In this document: piece by piece, positions 45,345-56,869 of the stretch | How the letters are laid out: the number at the start of each line of letters is the position of its first letter | Position numbering within the stretch: position 1 is the stretch's first letter | Assembly (NCBI RefSeq): GCF_036588685.1 | Contig: NC_086379.1 | Span: 15,857,862-15,921,861 of the forward strand | Source: Mytilus trossulus | Taxonomy: Eukaryota; Mollusca; Bivalvia; Mytilida; Mytilidae | Length of the DNA: 64,000 nucleotides | Reading direction: 5' to 3' | Notes under the pieces: generated by a model | What the model was told of the DNA's origin: nothing | Database searches by the model: none | What the model saw: only the letters and a program-made list of their open reading frames with translations | Program-made: the position numbers and the translations under genes

Positions 45345-48300
45345 GAGGATAGACCTGAGAGATTAATAAGTGTGATGGTTCATATATCATAATTTCAAAT
45401 ACACATGAAATTTGCACCGTGTGATTTCCGAAATTTAAAAAAAAAACTTAAATAATAGGAAAGCGTAGGTAGTAAAATAGTTATATAGTACTTTCTTTAA
45501 TGCGGAAGAAAACGATGATATAAGTAGTAATTCTATAAATAATAGTTAAGCGTATGTCATCAACGGATAAATACCCTACTTAGAGCAATTATATTCTACT
45601 TCATAGAACACTTGTATTTTTCTTTCTAATTATGGCCACTTTTTCAAATTAAACTAAAATATATAGTTGTCTTTTGTTTTTAATGTGTCGTTTGGTGTCT
45701 GTTTATTTAAATCTAAATCAATGAATATAAATTGTTATCTATATTATTTATTCTTTTGTATATCTGTTAATGCTTGATAATCGTGATTCTGTTATAACTT
45801 TTTACGGCATTTCTAGATGTAATGATGTAATGAATAAGTTAGTTTTCATTTTATTAAAAAATATGATGTTTACTATTTCATATTTTTAGTAACACGTTTC
45901 TAAAATATTCGTATCGATAGTGTAATTTACATCCGGTTAACTGATATGATGGGAAAATCTCTTGATTTATTCATTTATAGGCAAACATATAAAAAATTAA
46001 AGAAATTTCTCCCACTCAATTCCTATTTATGTTTGATTTGCTCTCCAAAGTTTGTTTTCGTGTTTTGTGTCTTTAAATGTATTGGGACTCGTGCAGTACA
46101 TTGTTTAAGAGACGTTAATTGTCAAAATGCGCATCTGCTTTCATAAAATCAGAATCGTTCATGTTATCTAAATTAAATCTCATATGTATGTTATTTCCGT
46201 ACTTATATGATCTTAATTCTTACATTTCGACTTCCAATGGTCTTTTGCTGTAGATACTCAATATAATTATGCGAACCATTTATTTTTAAATAGCAAAAGT
46301 GATAATCATTTCCAATAATAAGTTCAATAGGAGAAAAAATGTTTACCATTAATTGAAAAGCTTCTTTCACAATACCAATGTTATCATCAGCATTCTTTTG
46401 ATAATCTCACTTAACACTTTATGGATTATTAGAAACAAACAACAACACATACATATAGAATATGTTCAAATATTACATAAAACTAACAATGGATATGTTT
46501 TTTTTTTATATTTCCGCATTGCTTTATGTGATCGTTAAAATAAGGTCAAGTGGAAACATATATTTCTATGTTGTTCCGCTATATTTCAAAACTGATTATT
46601 TAATTCAAGTCAAATAGGTTTTCGTCAAACAGCAAATGTGAATTCTGCATAAAAAAGGAAGCGTTCATACTTAATTCATAATAAAAGAGAAGAAATTGTA
46701 ATGAAATAAAAACACAAAAAAAACATTCAAAACAAAAATTCATATATAACAAATTTCTGGTACATGTTTGATATTTCAATCAAAATAACACATTTAATAC
46801 AAACCACATTGACTTTTTTTCCTAAAAAAAAATTGAGATATGCAAAAGGCAAGATGTAGCTTTGATATCGCCTAATTTGACTAATCACCTTTTTCATTAT
46901 CTCTCAAAACACACAATATCAGCCGTCGATACTAATTCATTGTTTTCAGTCGAATTTTATACGTTTCTTCAGGTTGAACTGTTTAACTTTTGATAAAATG
47001 CATGTCTATATTAACTAATCATGTTCCACATCTCTATCTAATACAGTTATCTGTATAGACACGTTAGTTTTTCTTGGTTTGTCTATTGAAGATATCGATA
47101 TCAACAATATCATTTCCATGTCAACATTTTGGAAAAAAATGTTTCTCTATGTATATGATTTTATAAGTCTACGTACCAGATTAAATATAAAGATAAGAAG
47201 ATGCCGGACGATTTTCAATAAGACAACTAACCACCAGATACAAAACGAAAGTAAGTGTAAACAACAACTATCGTACAGTCTTCAACAAAGATTAACACTA
47301 ATACCGATATGAAATGTCAAATATTTTAAATGGTAAAACTCACTCTGATTTATATATATAATCCGAACGAAAATCAAATAAGGTAGATTACAACCGCCTG
47401 ACAACCATTGAATCAAAGAGCTCAATATTAAGTTCAGTCAAATTGAGAACATGTTGGTGCTAAACAGGTTTACGAGCGCTAATTATACATATAAGCCGGT
47501 TCCATGAAATCAACGACGGTGGTGTATTCTCAATTCATAAATGCTACTTGTAAAAATCAGTTGGAAAACAAGATTGATTGTTTAGATCGTTACAAAGAAC
47601 AAGAACAAAAAGACAAAATCACAAGGTATCGATCTTATATAACTCGATTTGTATCAACTCACTCAGTTTTTATCTTATCTCAACGAATGAATAAATCCTA
47701 TTTTCCTGGTTGAAATATGAATCAGTTCCCATCAAAAGAAATTTTGATTTTTCATATTTCTAAGTGTTCTTACGTGGTCTGTATTTTATTCATCTTTTTT
47801 ACATGCCTAAACCTTGACTCATGAATATTAACTGATTTCGAGTATATCCCTATTCTTAACAGACTTTGCATTGAATCTTTAATACGAAAAAATACTTTTT
47901 CTATCGTAGATTTGGTAACGGTATCCTTATTTGTAAAATTAAAAAAAAAGTGATTTATTCTAAACTATTGGTAACTGCATTTTTTATTGTTCGCCTGTTT
48001 AAACAATGTATTTCATTAACCAATCATGGAGCCCAAAAAATTAAGATATGCAATCAAATGAATTACAACATATATTTAGTAGTTTTGAACATTTGATAAA
48101 TAGCTGCTGTTTAAACCGTATCGGTCAACTTTGATGCTGAAGCCTATATCATACAGTAAAAGGCCTCAGGTTGATATTGATATCTTTGCATGATACGGCA
48201 TGTTATTCGGATTTTGACATGTGCTATATATATAAATAAAAGAAAACATATATTTGTCTTTTGAGTGTACAAATTTATGTATATACTGATGGTTTAGCCT

Positions 48301-48565
48301 TAAACTCCTGGTTTCCTTAGTTTTTGTTATGACAGTGACGTATGCACGATATCTCATTGTATTCAAGTATAATGGAAAAATATATTCTTGTTAGTAATTG
48401 ATGTAAAACTGTCATTTTCTAAAGGTCTGACAACACGACAATTTTATTTAACAGATCACACCATGGTATATAACGTCTACTGTGGAGCATTATCGGCTGA
48501 CTTTCGAAATTAAAAAAAGTATGCAAAAGCGAAGACAAATTTGATTGTATTTACACATGTTTTAA
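45345..48565. other. No recognisable gene (upstream of the receptor)
   Basis: AT-rich intergenic DNA. Short open frames occur but none shows a motif, a splice context or a repeat partner. The receptor promoter would lie in its left part. Confidence 0.5.
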
Positions 48566-48800
48566 TAGTTATCAAAGAATTCAGGCTTAAAATTTGATAC
48601 TCCAGATGTTCGTTTCGTCTACATAAGATTCATCAGTGACGATAAGATCAAAATGGTTGTAAAGCCAAACAATTACAAAGTTGAAGAGCACTGATGACCA
48701 AAAATTCCAAAAAATTGTGCCAAATACGGCTAAAGTAATATATGCCTGGAATAAGAAAATCCTTAGTATTTTGAATAATTCACACTTTTGTAACCAGTAA
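48566..48800 (+). repeat. R1 repeat, diverged and 3' truncated
   Basis: Begins agttatcaaagaattcagg, passes a diverged core (cagatgttcgtttcgtctac) and stops near cttttgtaaccag. Confidence 0.6.
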
Positions 48801-49381
48801 ATTTGTAAAAAAATATTGTTAAAAAATATATAAAACTACTGATAATTTTTTTTAATCTGATACAATACATATCTCATGTATCTGTAGAACAATTTGATCA
48901 TGGCAAATAAGCGTAAGACATGTAATTGTATTAACTAGAGGAAAATAAGAAGAGTTTCTATGATTACATATCACATAGTCCAGGATTCACTTAGAATATC
49001 TGTATAGGATAAAAACAACGTAGTAGAATAAGATATTTCGCTGATATATGACGTAAGACTGTCATCATAATGTGCGCCACAACCTGTAAACCTGTATTAA
49101 ATGAAAATATTTATTATCCTTTTTTTTTAATGTTACATTAAATGTGTATATTTATACATTCAATTTGTCTTTAATATTATCTATTTGTGTTTAAGCAGTT
49201 ACCAAAAGTTGTACATATACGTTACACACGAGACTGAAAGATACATAATTATACAATGTTTTCACATAAAGAGGTACACAGTTATCATCAAACATTGAAG
49301 GCATATTCAATTAATTCCAAATAAAACATGTAAATTTGAGCGTTTAAACTTTTCTTCTTTTAAAATGTAAGAAAACTTGAA

Positions 49382-51372
49382 GCACTGTCAGTCTTTTAGC
49401 CATCGCTTTGCAAGCAGAGCCAAATACAATGATAGTTCCAACTATGTATTGGCTTCCGAAGCTTCACAAAACCCCTTACAAATATAGATTTATTTCGTCT
49501 TCAAGCCATTGTGCAACTACAAAATTGTCTATTCTTCTTACCAGCACACTTGATACAATTAAAAACTTTATAATAAATTATTCAAATAAGGCCTTCGAAA
49601 ATAGTGGAATAAATTACTTTTGGAGTGTCAAGAACTCGTTGGAAGTACTTGATAAATTGCATGCTTATATTGGTGATTTTGAATCTGTTCAAAGTTTTGA
49701 TTTTTCTACCCTGTATACCACATTGTCTCAAATTCTCATTAAGTAAAAATTCACACACCTAATTAAATGGGCATTCAAAAATCAGAATGTGAATATATAT
49801 GTTCAAACTCTTTTAGGTCATTTTTTAGTAGCAATAAACAAAAAAACTATGTTAATTGGACATGCTTTGATACTATATATGCCCTTGAATTTTTACTTGA
49901 TAACATTTTTGTTCGCTTTGGGGATTCCGTATATCGTCAGATTATCGGAATTCCAATGGGGACTCACTGTGCACCACTTATTGCGGACCTCTTTTTGTAT
50001 TGTTATGAGTTACAATTTATGACAAAAATAAGCAAAGACCCATCAAAACTACATCTGATAAACAAATTTAATAATACTTTTAGATATTTGGATGATATTT
50101 TGGCTCTCAATAATGACGACTTTAGTATGTATATTAATGAAATTTATCCTGCTGAACTTACTTTAAATAAAGCTAATACTAACAATGACCACTGCCCTTT
50201 CCTCGATCTTGATATCTATATCACTAACGGAAAGCTGAATACTAAAATTTATGATAAAAGGGATGATTTTTCATTTCCTATCGTTAATTATCCGTTTTTA
50301 GATGGTGACGTTCCCTTGTCACCATCTTACGGTGTTTATATATCTCAACTTGTACGATTCGCTCGTGTATGTAATAATGTTTTAGATTTTAACGAGAGAA
50401 ATTTATGTATTACTGAAAAATTATTACACCAGGGTTTTCGATATCACAAACTATTCAAAACATTTACTAAATTTTATCATCGGTATAAAGACATCATTCG
50501 TAAATATAGCTCAACATGCAGACTTCTTATACGTTCATATTCAATTTTTTATGGAAATATTCTTTATAAAGCACAAAGGTGTCAGTATTCACCTCAGAAA
50601 CTTACAAAACCTTTGAATAGACTTATTAAAAAGGGATATAATAACGATACTGTTGTCAAGTCATTAAAGATTTCATACTTTGGCGTTAATATTGAGTCAC
50701 TGATAAGGTCTTTGCGTCGGAACTAAACACATTTATTTTAAAAACATTTGTTGGCATGAAACGGGTTATTTTCTTCTCATTTATGTTATGATGGTATGAT
50801 ACTAAACCCCTAACGGGAAGGATTGTGCCAGATGTTCATATGATGAAATCATAATCTTTCAGTCAGTTTAATTGAAGTCTGGAGCTGGCATGTCAGTTAA
50901 CTGCTAGTAGTATGTTGTTATTTATGTATTATTGTCATTTTGTTTCTTTTCTTTGGTTACATCTTCTGACATCAGACTCGGACTTCTCTTGAACTGAATT
51001 TTTTAATGTGCGTATTGTTATGCGTTTACTTTTCTACATTGGTTAGAGGTTTCGGGGGAGGGTTGAGATCTCACAAACATGTTTAACCCCGCCGCATTTT
51101 TGCGCCTGTCCCATGTCAGGAGCCTCTGGCCTTTGTTGGTCTTGTATTATTTTAATTTTAGTTTCTTGTGTACAATTTGGAAATTAGTATGGCGTTCATT
51201 ATCACTGAACTAGTATATATCTGTTATGGGGCAAGCTGAAGGACACCTCTGGGTGCGGGAATTTCTCGCTACATTAAAGACCTGTTGGTGACCTTCTGCT
51301 GTTGGTTTTTTTTTATTTGGTCGGGTTGTTGTCTCTTTGACACATTCCCCATTTCCATTCTCAATTTTATAT
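49382..51372 (+). mobile_element. Penelope-like retroelement, 5' truncated
   Basis: A reverse transcriptase coding part (49396-50726) is followed by about 640 bp of 3' untranslated sequence ending in gtctctttgacacattcccc and atttccattctcaatttt. That tail is the source of the truncated copies at 520-625, 9590-9775 and 52980-53120. The N-terminal part present in the copy at 51699-52895 (KCLKFREPQ...) is missing here, so the copy is 5' truncated. No GIY-YIG endonuclease was seen after the reverse transcriptase. Confidence 0.7.
49396..50726 (+). pseudogene. Penelope-like reverse transcriptase, one stop and one frameshift
   Basis: In order: YWLPKLHKTPYKYRFISSSS, SFDFSTLYTT, a TAA at about 49744 and a shift in an A-run near 49776. 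Then come ALEFLLDNIFVRFGDSVYRQ, IGIPMGTHCAPLIADLFLY, the catalytic FRYLDDILAL, CPFLDLDIYI, KIYDKRDDFSFPIVNYPFL and SPSYGVYISQLVRFARVC, to a stop at 50726. The blocks IPMG..AP, YxDD, PFLD and YDKRDD fit Penelope-like reverse transcriptases as I know them; the exact clade is uncertain. Apart from the two lesions the catalytic part is well kept, so this is the best of six copies in the window. Confidence 0.75.
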
Positions 51373-51698
51373 TACTTTGTTTCTGACACAAAATGGTTAA
51401 TTTAGGTGCCAAATTTATGTTTTTTAGAAGAAAAATGTACCGACGGTGATAGAATTCGAGTTTCAGGTAACATACAGTCTCAAAGTTAGTACCAACAAGT
51501 CGAACATTTTTTTTACGTAATCTGTTTTTAAAGCATTTTCTGGACTAAGCAATAAAAGTAAAAAACAACTTCAAACGTTGTACAATGTTTAACTCTCACC
51601 TTCATACATACTCCTTGAACTACGGTGAAGAATGCAATTGAAATACATTTAATTAGAAAAAAAATAACAATTGCTAATCAATAGGCAGTTCTTAAATT

Positions 51699-52895
51699 GT
51701 GAAATGCTTAAAGTTTAGAGAACCCCAACACTTCAATTGGAATCATAACTTCAAAATGATTATGGACTCCATTGAGGACTATGCCAGAGCACGGGCTAAA
51801 CGAGATGAAGTAGAACTGGACACTTTGTCAGCATGGGTCAAAACAATCCGGTCTCTGATTAAACGTTGCATTCATAAGCTGAAAAACTGTGTGAATGGTC
51901 GACCGAAATCCGTTTTCAGAGACAAAGAGACTGTGAAATGTCTTTCATCTCTTCACGATAAGTATGTTGTTGTTACTGCGGACAAAGCTTCAAATAACAT
52001 TGTCTTTGTATGTACTACTACGAGTGTCTTGTAAAAGAATTAGGTATACACGAACACTCAGGTAATCCCATATACTAAAACATATCATTTGACAAGGATG
52101 AGATTTTGGCGAATCATAAGTCCTTCATGGCTTCAATGAACATAACCTCGACAAATCGGAGGACTTACCTTGTTTGTATTGGATACTCAAGCTTCATCAA
52201 ATTCAATACAAACAACGGTACATTGCCGGCTCATCTGCATGTTCGACTAAAGAATTGTCAAGTATTTAAAAAAATCTATCCGCAGTGACAGAGGATTTTC
52301 AGAAAAACTGTAAAACTGTTTACTCGCGTAGTGGTATTAACCATACGTGTATGTGGATTGAAAAAAACCTCTATAGAACTTCTGGATAATTTCAAATCTC
52401 GATCATTTTCTGAAATAAGTTCTATCAAAACTTTCGATTTTTCAACTCTGTATACCACCATTGAAAATTGAAATTGAAAAATCGTCTAAAAGAAATAATC
52501 TACATTGATTTTCAACATAACGCTATAAATTTATTACTTCGGGATACCATACGGCATATTTTGTTAATAGTGAACAAAAAGGTAAACATGCTACACAGAG
52601 GAACAAGTGATCAGTATGCTGGAGTTTCTTGTTGACAACATATTTGTTGAATTTGGAGGTAGACTTTTTCAACAAATTGTCGACATTCCTATTGGAACAA
52701 ACTGTCCGCCTCTCCTTGCCGACCTCTTTTTAATTTCATATGAGTCGGAGTTCCTTCAGACACTTGTCAAAGATCAAAGAAGATAGATCATTTAATTTAA
52801 AATTTAGATATATTAATGATGTTCTTTCCATTAACATTCCAAACTTTTCTGATTGGGTTAATATATCCCCCAGAACTAGAATTTAAAGAAACAAA
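51699..52895 (+). pseudogene. Penelope-like element, heavily decayed, with N-terminal part
   Basis: Reads KCLKFREPQHFNWNHNFKMI, DSIEDYARARAKRDEVELDT, SVFRDKETVKCLSSLHDKY and VVVTADKASNNIVFVC in one frame. Then follow short pieces in changing frames: FDFSTLYTT-like near 52435, MLEFLVDNIFVEFGGR near 52615, IPIGTNCPPLLADLFL near 52690 and a broken YIND in place of YxDD near 52810. Many stops and shifts. It shows what is missing from the 5' end of the copy at 49382. Confidence 0.75.
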
Positions 52896-52979
52896 CACGG
52901 CTTTATCCGTATGACAGTTGTTATTCATTCGTTTGATGTGTTTGAGCTTTCGATTTTTCGCCTTTTTGGACTAAAGATG

Positions 52980-53120
52980 CCCTGTCAATACCAGAAATAT
53001 GACCTAGCTTTAACCCCGTCGCATTTTTGCATCTGTCCTAAGTCAGGAGCCTCTGTCCTTTGTAAGTCTTGTATGGTTTTTTTTATTTCTAGTTTATTTA
53101 TGAATAGTTATGGAGTTTAG
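52980..53120 (+). repeat. Truncated 3' end of the Penelope-like family
   Basis: Shares gcatttttgcatctgtccta, gtcaggagcctctg and cctttgtaagtcttgtatgg with 51090-51180. Confidence 0.6.
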
Positions 53121-54342
53121 TCTGACATCAATTTTAACTAGTACACAGTTAATAGGAAGCTTACTAATCGTAGTGCCCGCAAACGTCGTCTTCAAAACCT
53201 ACAGGCAATATGGCTGCAAATGTACAAATTATGCAAATCAAATGATCATAAAAATGTTGCAAGTATAAACATTTACTCACGATAAATGGAAAAAGGGTCA
53301 ACAAAGACAGATATCAGTGCTGCCTAATACTTCTGAGAAAACTCATCATATGCCAGAATATACAAAATCTCATGAAAATACTGGCCCTTGTTAAACCAAC
53401 TACTGTTTCAAAATCTATAACAATCCACCATGTAGTCAACCATTGCACATTTTCTCAACACACATTACTTGAGATAATGGAATGTCATTTACTTCCTAGG
53501 TAACAACTACAATTATGTTGGAACATTTAACTTTTACCGCTACTCGACACTGGGTTTCCTTTAAAACCTACCTCATAGAAGAATTCAAACGGCTTTTACC
53601 CTTGAACTTTAGTTATTATGAAGCAGATAAATGGTTGAAAATCTGTTAATGACTAGCGTATCTAAATTTCAAAGTAATACAATTTGATGAATCTATTTGA
53701 ATATATGTGTGTTTCAAAAAGTAGTGTACAGTTTCAATTGATGCATTTACATATAAATGTTTAAGTAAATGACCCAGATGTGTCTGAAACATACATATTT
53801 GAACTTTTCCTTCCTCTGAAGATGAACAACACATATTTAACTTTTTGAGTTTTATTGATGACATATTTTGAATGAACACTGTATCAAAAGGATGTATTTT
53901 ACGTCGACTTGGATGACCTGACTCATACACAAGAGTGTACAAGTTCCTATGATGAAATTAGATATAGGGTAAATATCAATGTCAAGACATCAATTAATTT
54001 AATGACAAAACAACAGACATTTAGAGGTCATCATAGATACACGCATATTCTTGGTGGCTGTGGGATATTTTATGCTCTTCGCTCGTGTTGTTGTCTCTTC
54101 AACACATTCCCCGTTTCCATTCACTATTTAATAGTCTTCAACACTATACAGATGTTAATAAGAAATGAGATATCTGCCAACAAAGGAAGAGATTCCTTAC
54201 AGGGGACATGCATACGAGGAAAGTATTGGTCAACCAGGTCTTAATATATACCTACAAAGGTATTGAATTAGCGAAATCCAAATCAAAGATTTCGGTGATT
54301 TTAAAATCAATATAATTAAAAAGATATCTTACTTGGTCTGAT
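53121..54342. other. No recognisable gene
   Basis: Short open frames only. A fragment of the Penelope-like tail (gttgtctcttcaacacattc) lies near 54088. Confidence 0.45.
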
Positions 54343-54800
54343 AATGATAAATAAAGGCAACAGTAGTATACCGCTGTTCAAAACTCATAAATCTATGGAC
54401 AAAAAACAAAATCGGGGTAACAAACTAAAACCGAGGGAAACGCATTAAATATGAGAGGAGAACAACGACACAACACTAAAATGTAACACATACAGAAACG
54501 GACCAAGCATCAGACAAAATCCCACGAGAATAACAAATATAAAATCAAAACCAAATGCATGAATTTGGGATAGACAAGTACCGTGACACGTCTTATCGCA
54601 ATGTGAATTTACACTTAAAAATAAGAGAAAACAAACGACGCAACGTTAAAATGTAACACACACAGAAACGAACAATAATATAACAATGGTCATATTCCTG
54701 ACTTGGTACAGGACATTTTTAAAGGAAAAAATGGTGGGTTGAACCTGGTTTTGTGGCATGCCAAACCTAGCACTTTAATGGCAATGTTAAATATAACATT
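54343..54800. repeat. Dispersed repeat R5, long copy
   Basis: Starts taaataaaggcaacagtagt and holds gaatttgggatagacaagta; the 3' part ends with catattcctgacttggtaca and a gaacctggttttgtggcatg block. The same order is seen at 95-345. Confidence 0.6.
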
Positions 54801-54897
54801 GAAATGACAACATAATATTACAGGAATACAATACAAACAAATGGGAGAACGTATTAGACAAAGAAACACATGATTAATAGATAACAAAAAGCATCAG

Positions 54898-54962
54898 GTT
54901 TAAAATTTAATACGCCAAAAACGCGCTTGGTCCACACAAGACTCACCAGTGACGCCCAGATA
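54898..54962 (+). repeat. R1 repeat fragment
   Basis: Diverged core tacgccaaaaacgcgcttgg followed by cagtgacgcccagat. Confidence 0.55.
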
Positions 54963-55499
54963 TAAGAACATCCCTATTATTTAGAACAATTAATGCTATT
55001 GCAAACAGTAAATTTTATCAAATGAATATAAAAGATATACATAATGAAACTGAAGTATTAACTAACTACAGAAAACAAAAACCGGAATACATAATGCAAA
55101 GACCAACTTAGAATAAACACACCCGACTCAGTCCAGGCATCAACGCAATAAATCATAAAAATGACGTCACATACGATGGTGAAAAGGCACAAAAATTACG
55201 TCACATTTGAATTTATGAAATTTCTGGAACAGCACAAAAATGACGTCACATATGAAAAACTATATCTCAAAAGTAAGATAGAATTAGGATTGATTTAAGA
55301 TTATAATAGAACTAAATACTGATATTACATTTAAATACAATGCATATTGCAATACTTATTAATAGCAAGTAACTATAATATATATATGTCCAGTTTGTTA
55401 TGAATCCAACTTCAAACGTAAATTATCGTACAGATTACGTTGAACAAAATTAAATCTAATAAATGAAGGCGGTGATTAATTTTTCTTTCCATAACACAT

Positions 55500-55640
55500 A
55501 AATATAATAGTAAAGACGTCAACACATTTGACAAAATCCGATGAGAATTACAAATATAACATTAAACATTTAAACTAAATACATGAATTTGGGATAGACA
55601 AGTACCGTAAAACGTCTTATAGTAATGCGAATTCACACTC
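55500..55640. repeat. Dispersed repeat R5, partial
   Basis: Shares gaatttgggatagacaagta and accgtaaaacgtcttat with 54343-54800. Confidence 0.55.
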
Positions 55641-55715
55641 AGCAAAACAGTCACAATTGGGAATAAGTCACGTTTGGTAATTATAAGATTAGACGACATA
55701 ATGACAAACCACAAT

Positions 55716-55975
55716 CTACCATGTGGTGAAAATGTTCTTAGCTAGTTTGTTCAAAGACACATCGTATGGATCCACCAATTCGTGATGGTGTCCATAAAAT
55801 TTACGGAGTGTCAATTTTAATCTGTCCTCCTCATAACTTTGTTGGAGCAGTTTCTGCGTAAGGAGCACACTCCTGTATATGAAGTCCGTATAATGTGAAC
55901 AAGCACGTGAATAACGTATCAATTGTGATATGTAAACACCATACGAATGGGCAGATGATATGTAGAGGGTTTAAC
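55716..55975 (-). pseudogene. Penelope-like C-terminal fragment
   Basis: The reverse strand encodes YISSAHSYGVYISQLIRYSR, ACSHYTDFIYRSVLLTQKLL and LRKFYGHHHELVDPYDVSL and ends at a TAG. This matches the SYGVYISQLVRFARVC region and beyond of the copy at 49396-50726. Only the C-terminus is left. Confidence 0.75.
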
Positions 55976-56633
55976 AAATAACTTTTAATGCATGGATACC
56001 AAAAAACTCACTTTATTCCATTGATAGACCAATTTTTGTAATGATTGAAAAAATAATTGAATGTATTATATATGACTGTTTTATTTTCCATTTTCCCCCA
56101 TCTAATCCACGGTTGATTAGTTCATTGTGACCATTTTCTTATAAGCTTTTTAGTGGTATTTATTGTAGTCTAAATCTTTCAATCGTTCTTATTTTCATAC
56201 CACCATAACACAGAATGAACTTAAATTCCCAGTCTTGAAAAAGACGGCATGGTTACTTCACAACACGCACAATTTCATATAACCGATGACGGTCACTTGA
56301 TACTTACAACTGAATATTTGCGCCAAAAAGGACAATAGATTGAAAAAATATCAAGTGAATCCAACTAGCTTCTGTTACACAAAAAAGGGTTTTGATATGG
56401 TTCTATGTATTGAAAAGTACAAATAATCGCCGTATGTGTATATCGAAAATATTGATGCGTGGTTTTGTCACGCATTGTCTTATTTTGAATATTCAAATAC
56501 GACAATAAGTTTTACAATAATTATTTAAAAAAAACGGTGTCAATTATGTATTGCATAAATGTCCAGTGATTATTTTCAATTTCTCTGTATTAATTATGAC
56601 ATGATAACATTTTGGATTTGTCTTATGTCAAGT
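55976..56633. other. No recognisable gene (downstream of the SLC16-like gene)
   Basis: AT-rich; probably holds the 3' untranslated region of the transporter. Confidence 0.5.
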
Positions 56634-56869
56634 TCATCTTTCATGTAGCCTGATCATCGTTATTTCCGATGATATCTTGGTTTCATTCTTTATGTGTTCA
56701 GCTAAATCAAAGTCATTAACTTTTCTGTCAGCTATATCTATTTCGTATTTGGATCTATTCAGTCTCTCAAAAATAGCCGGGAGAATTACGACAATAGAAC
56801 TAGTAACCATAGAAACTCCTGCAAAGTAAAATCCGGATTGATATGCGCCGAACTTGTCTGTCAAAAATC
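56634..56869 (-). CDS. SLC16-like gene, exon 5 (last)
   Basis: Acceptor TATTTTATTTTATAG. It encodes FLTDKFGAYQSGFYFAGVSM, the last helix (TSSIVVILPAIF) and a charged tail ending TMIRLHER before TGA. Confidence 0.85.

Noticed and set aside
53646-53942. 98-codon minus-strand frame as a gene
   Set aside because: No recognisable motif and no supporting context; left as unassigned.
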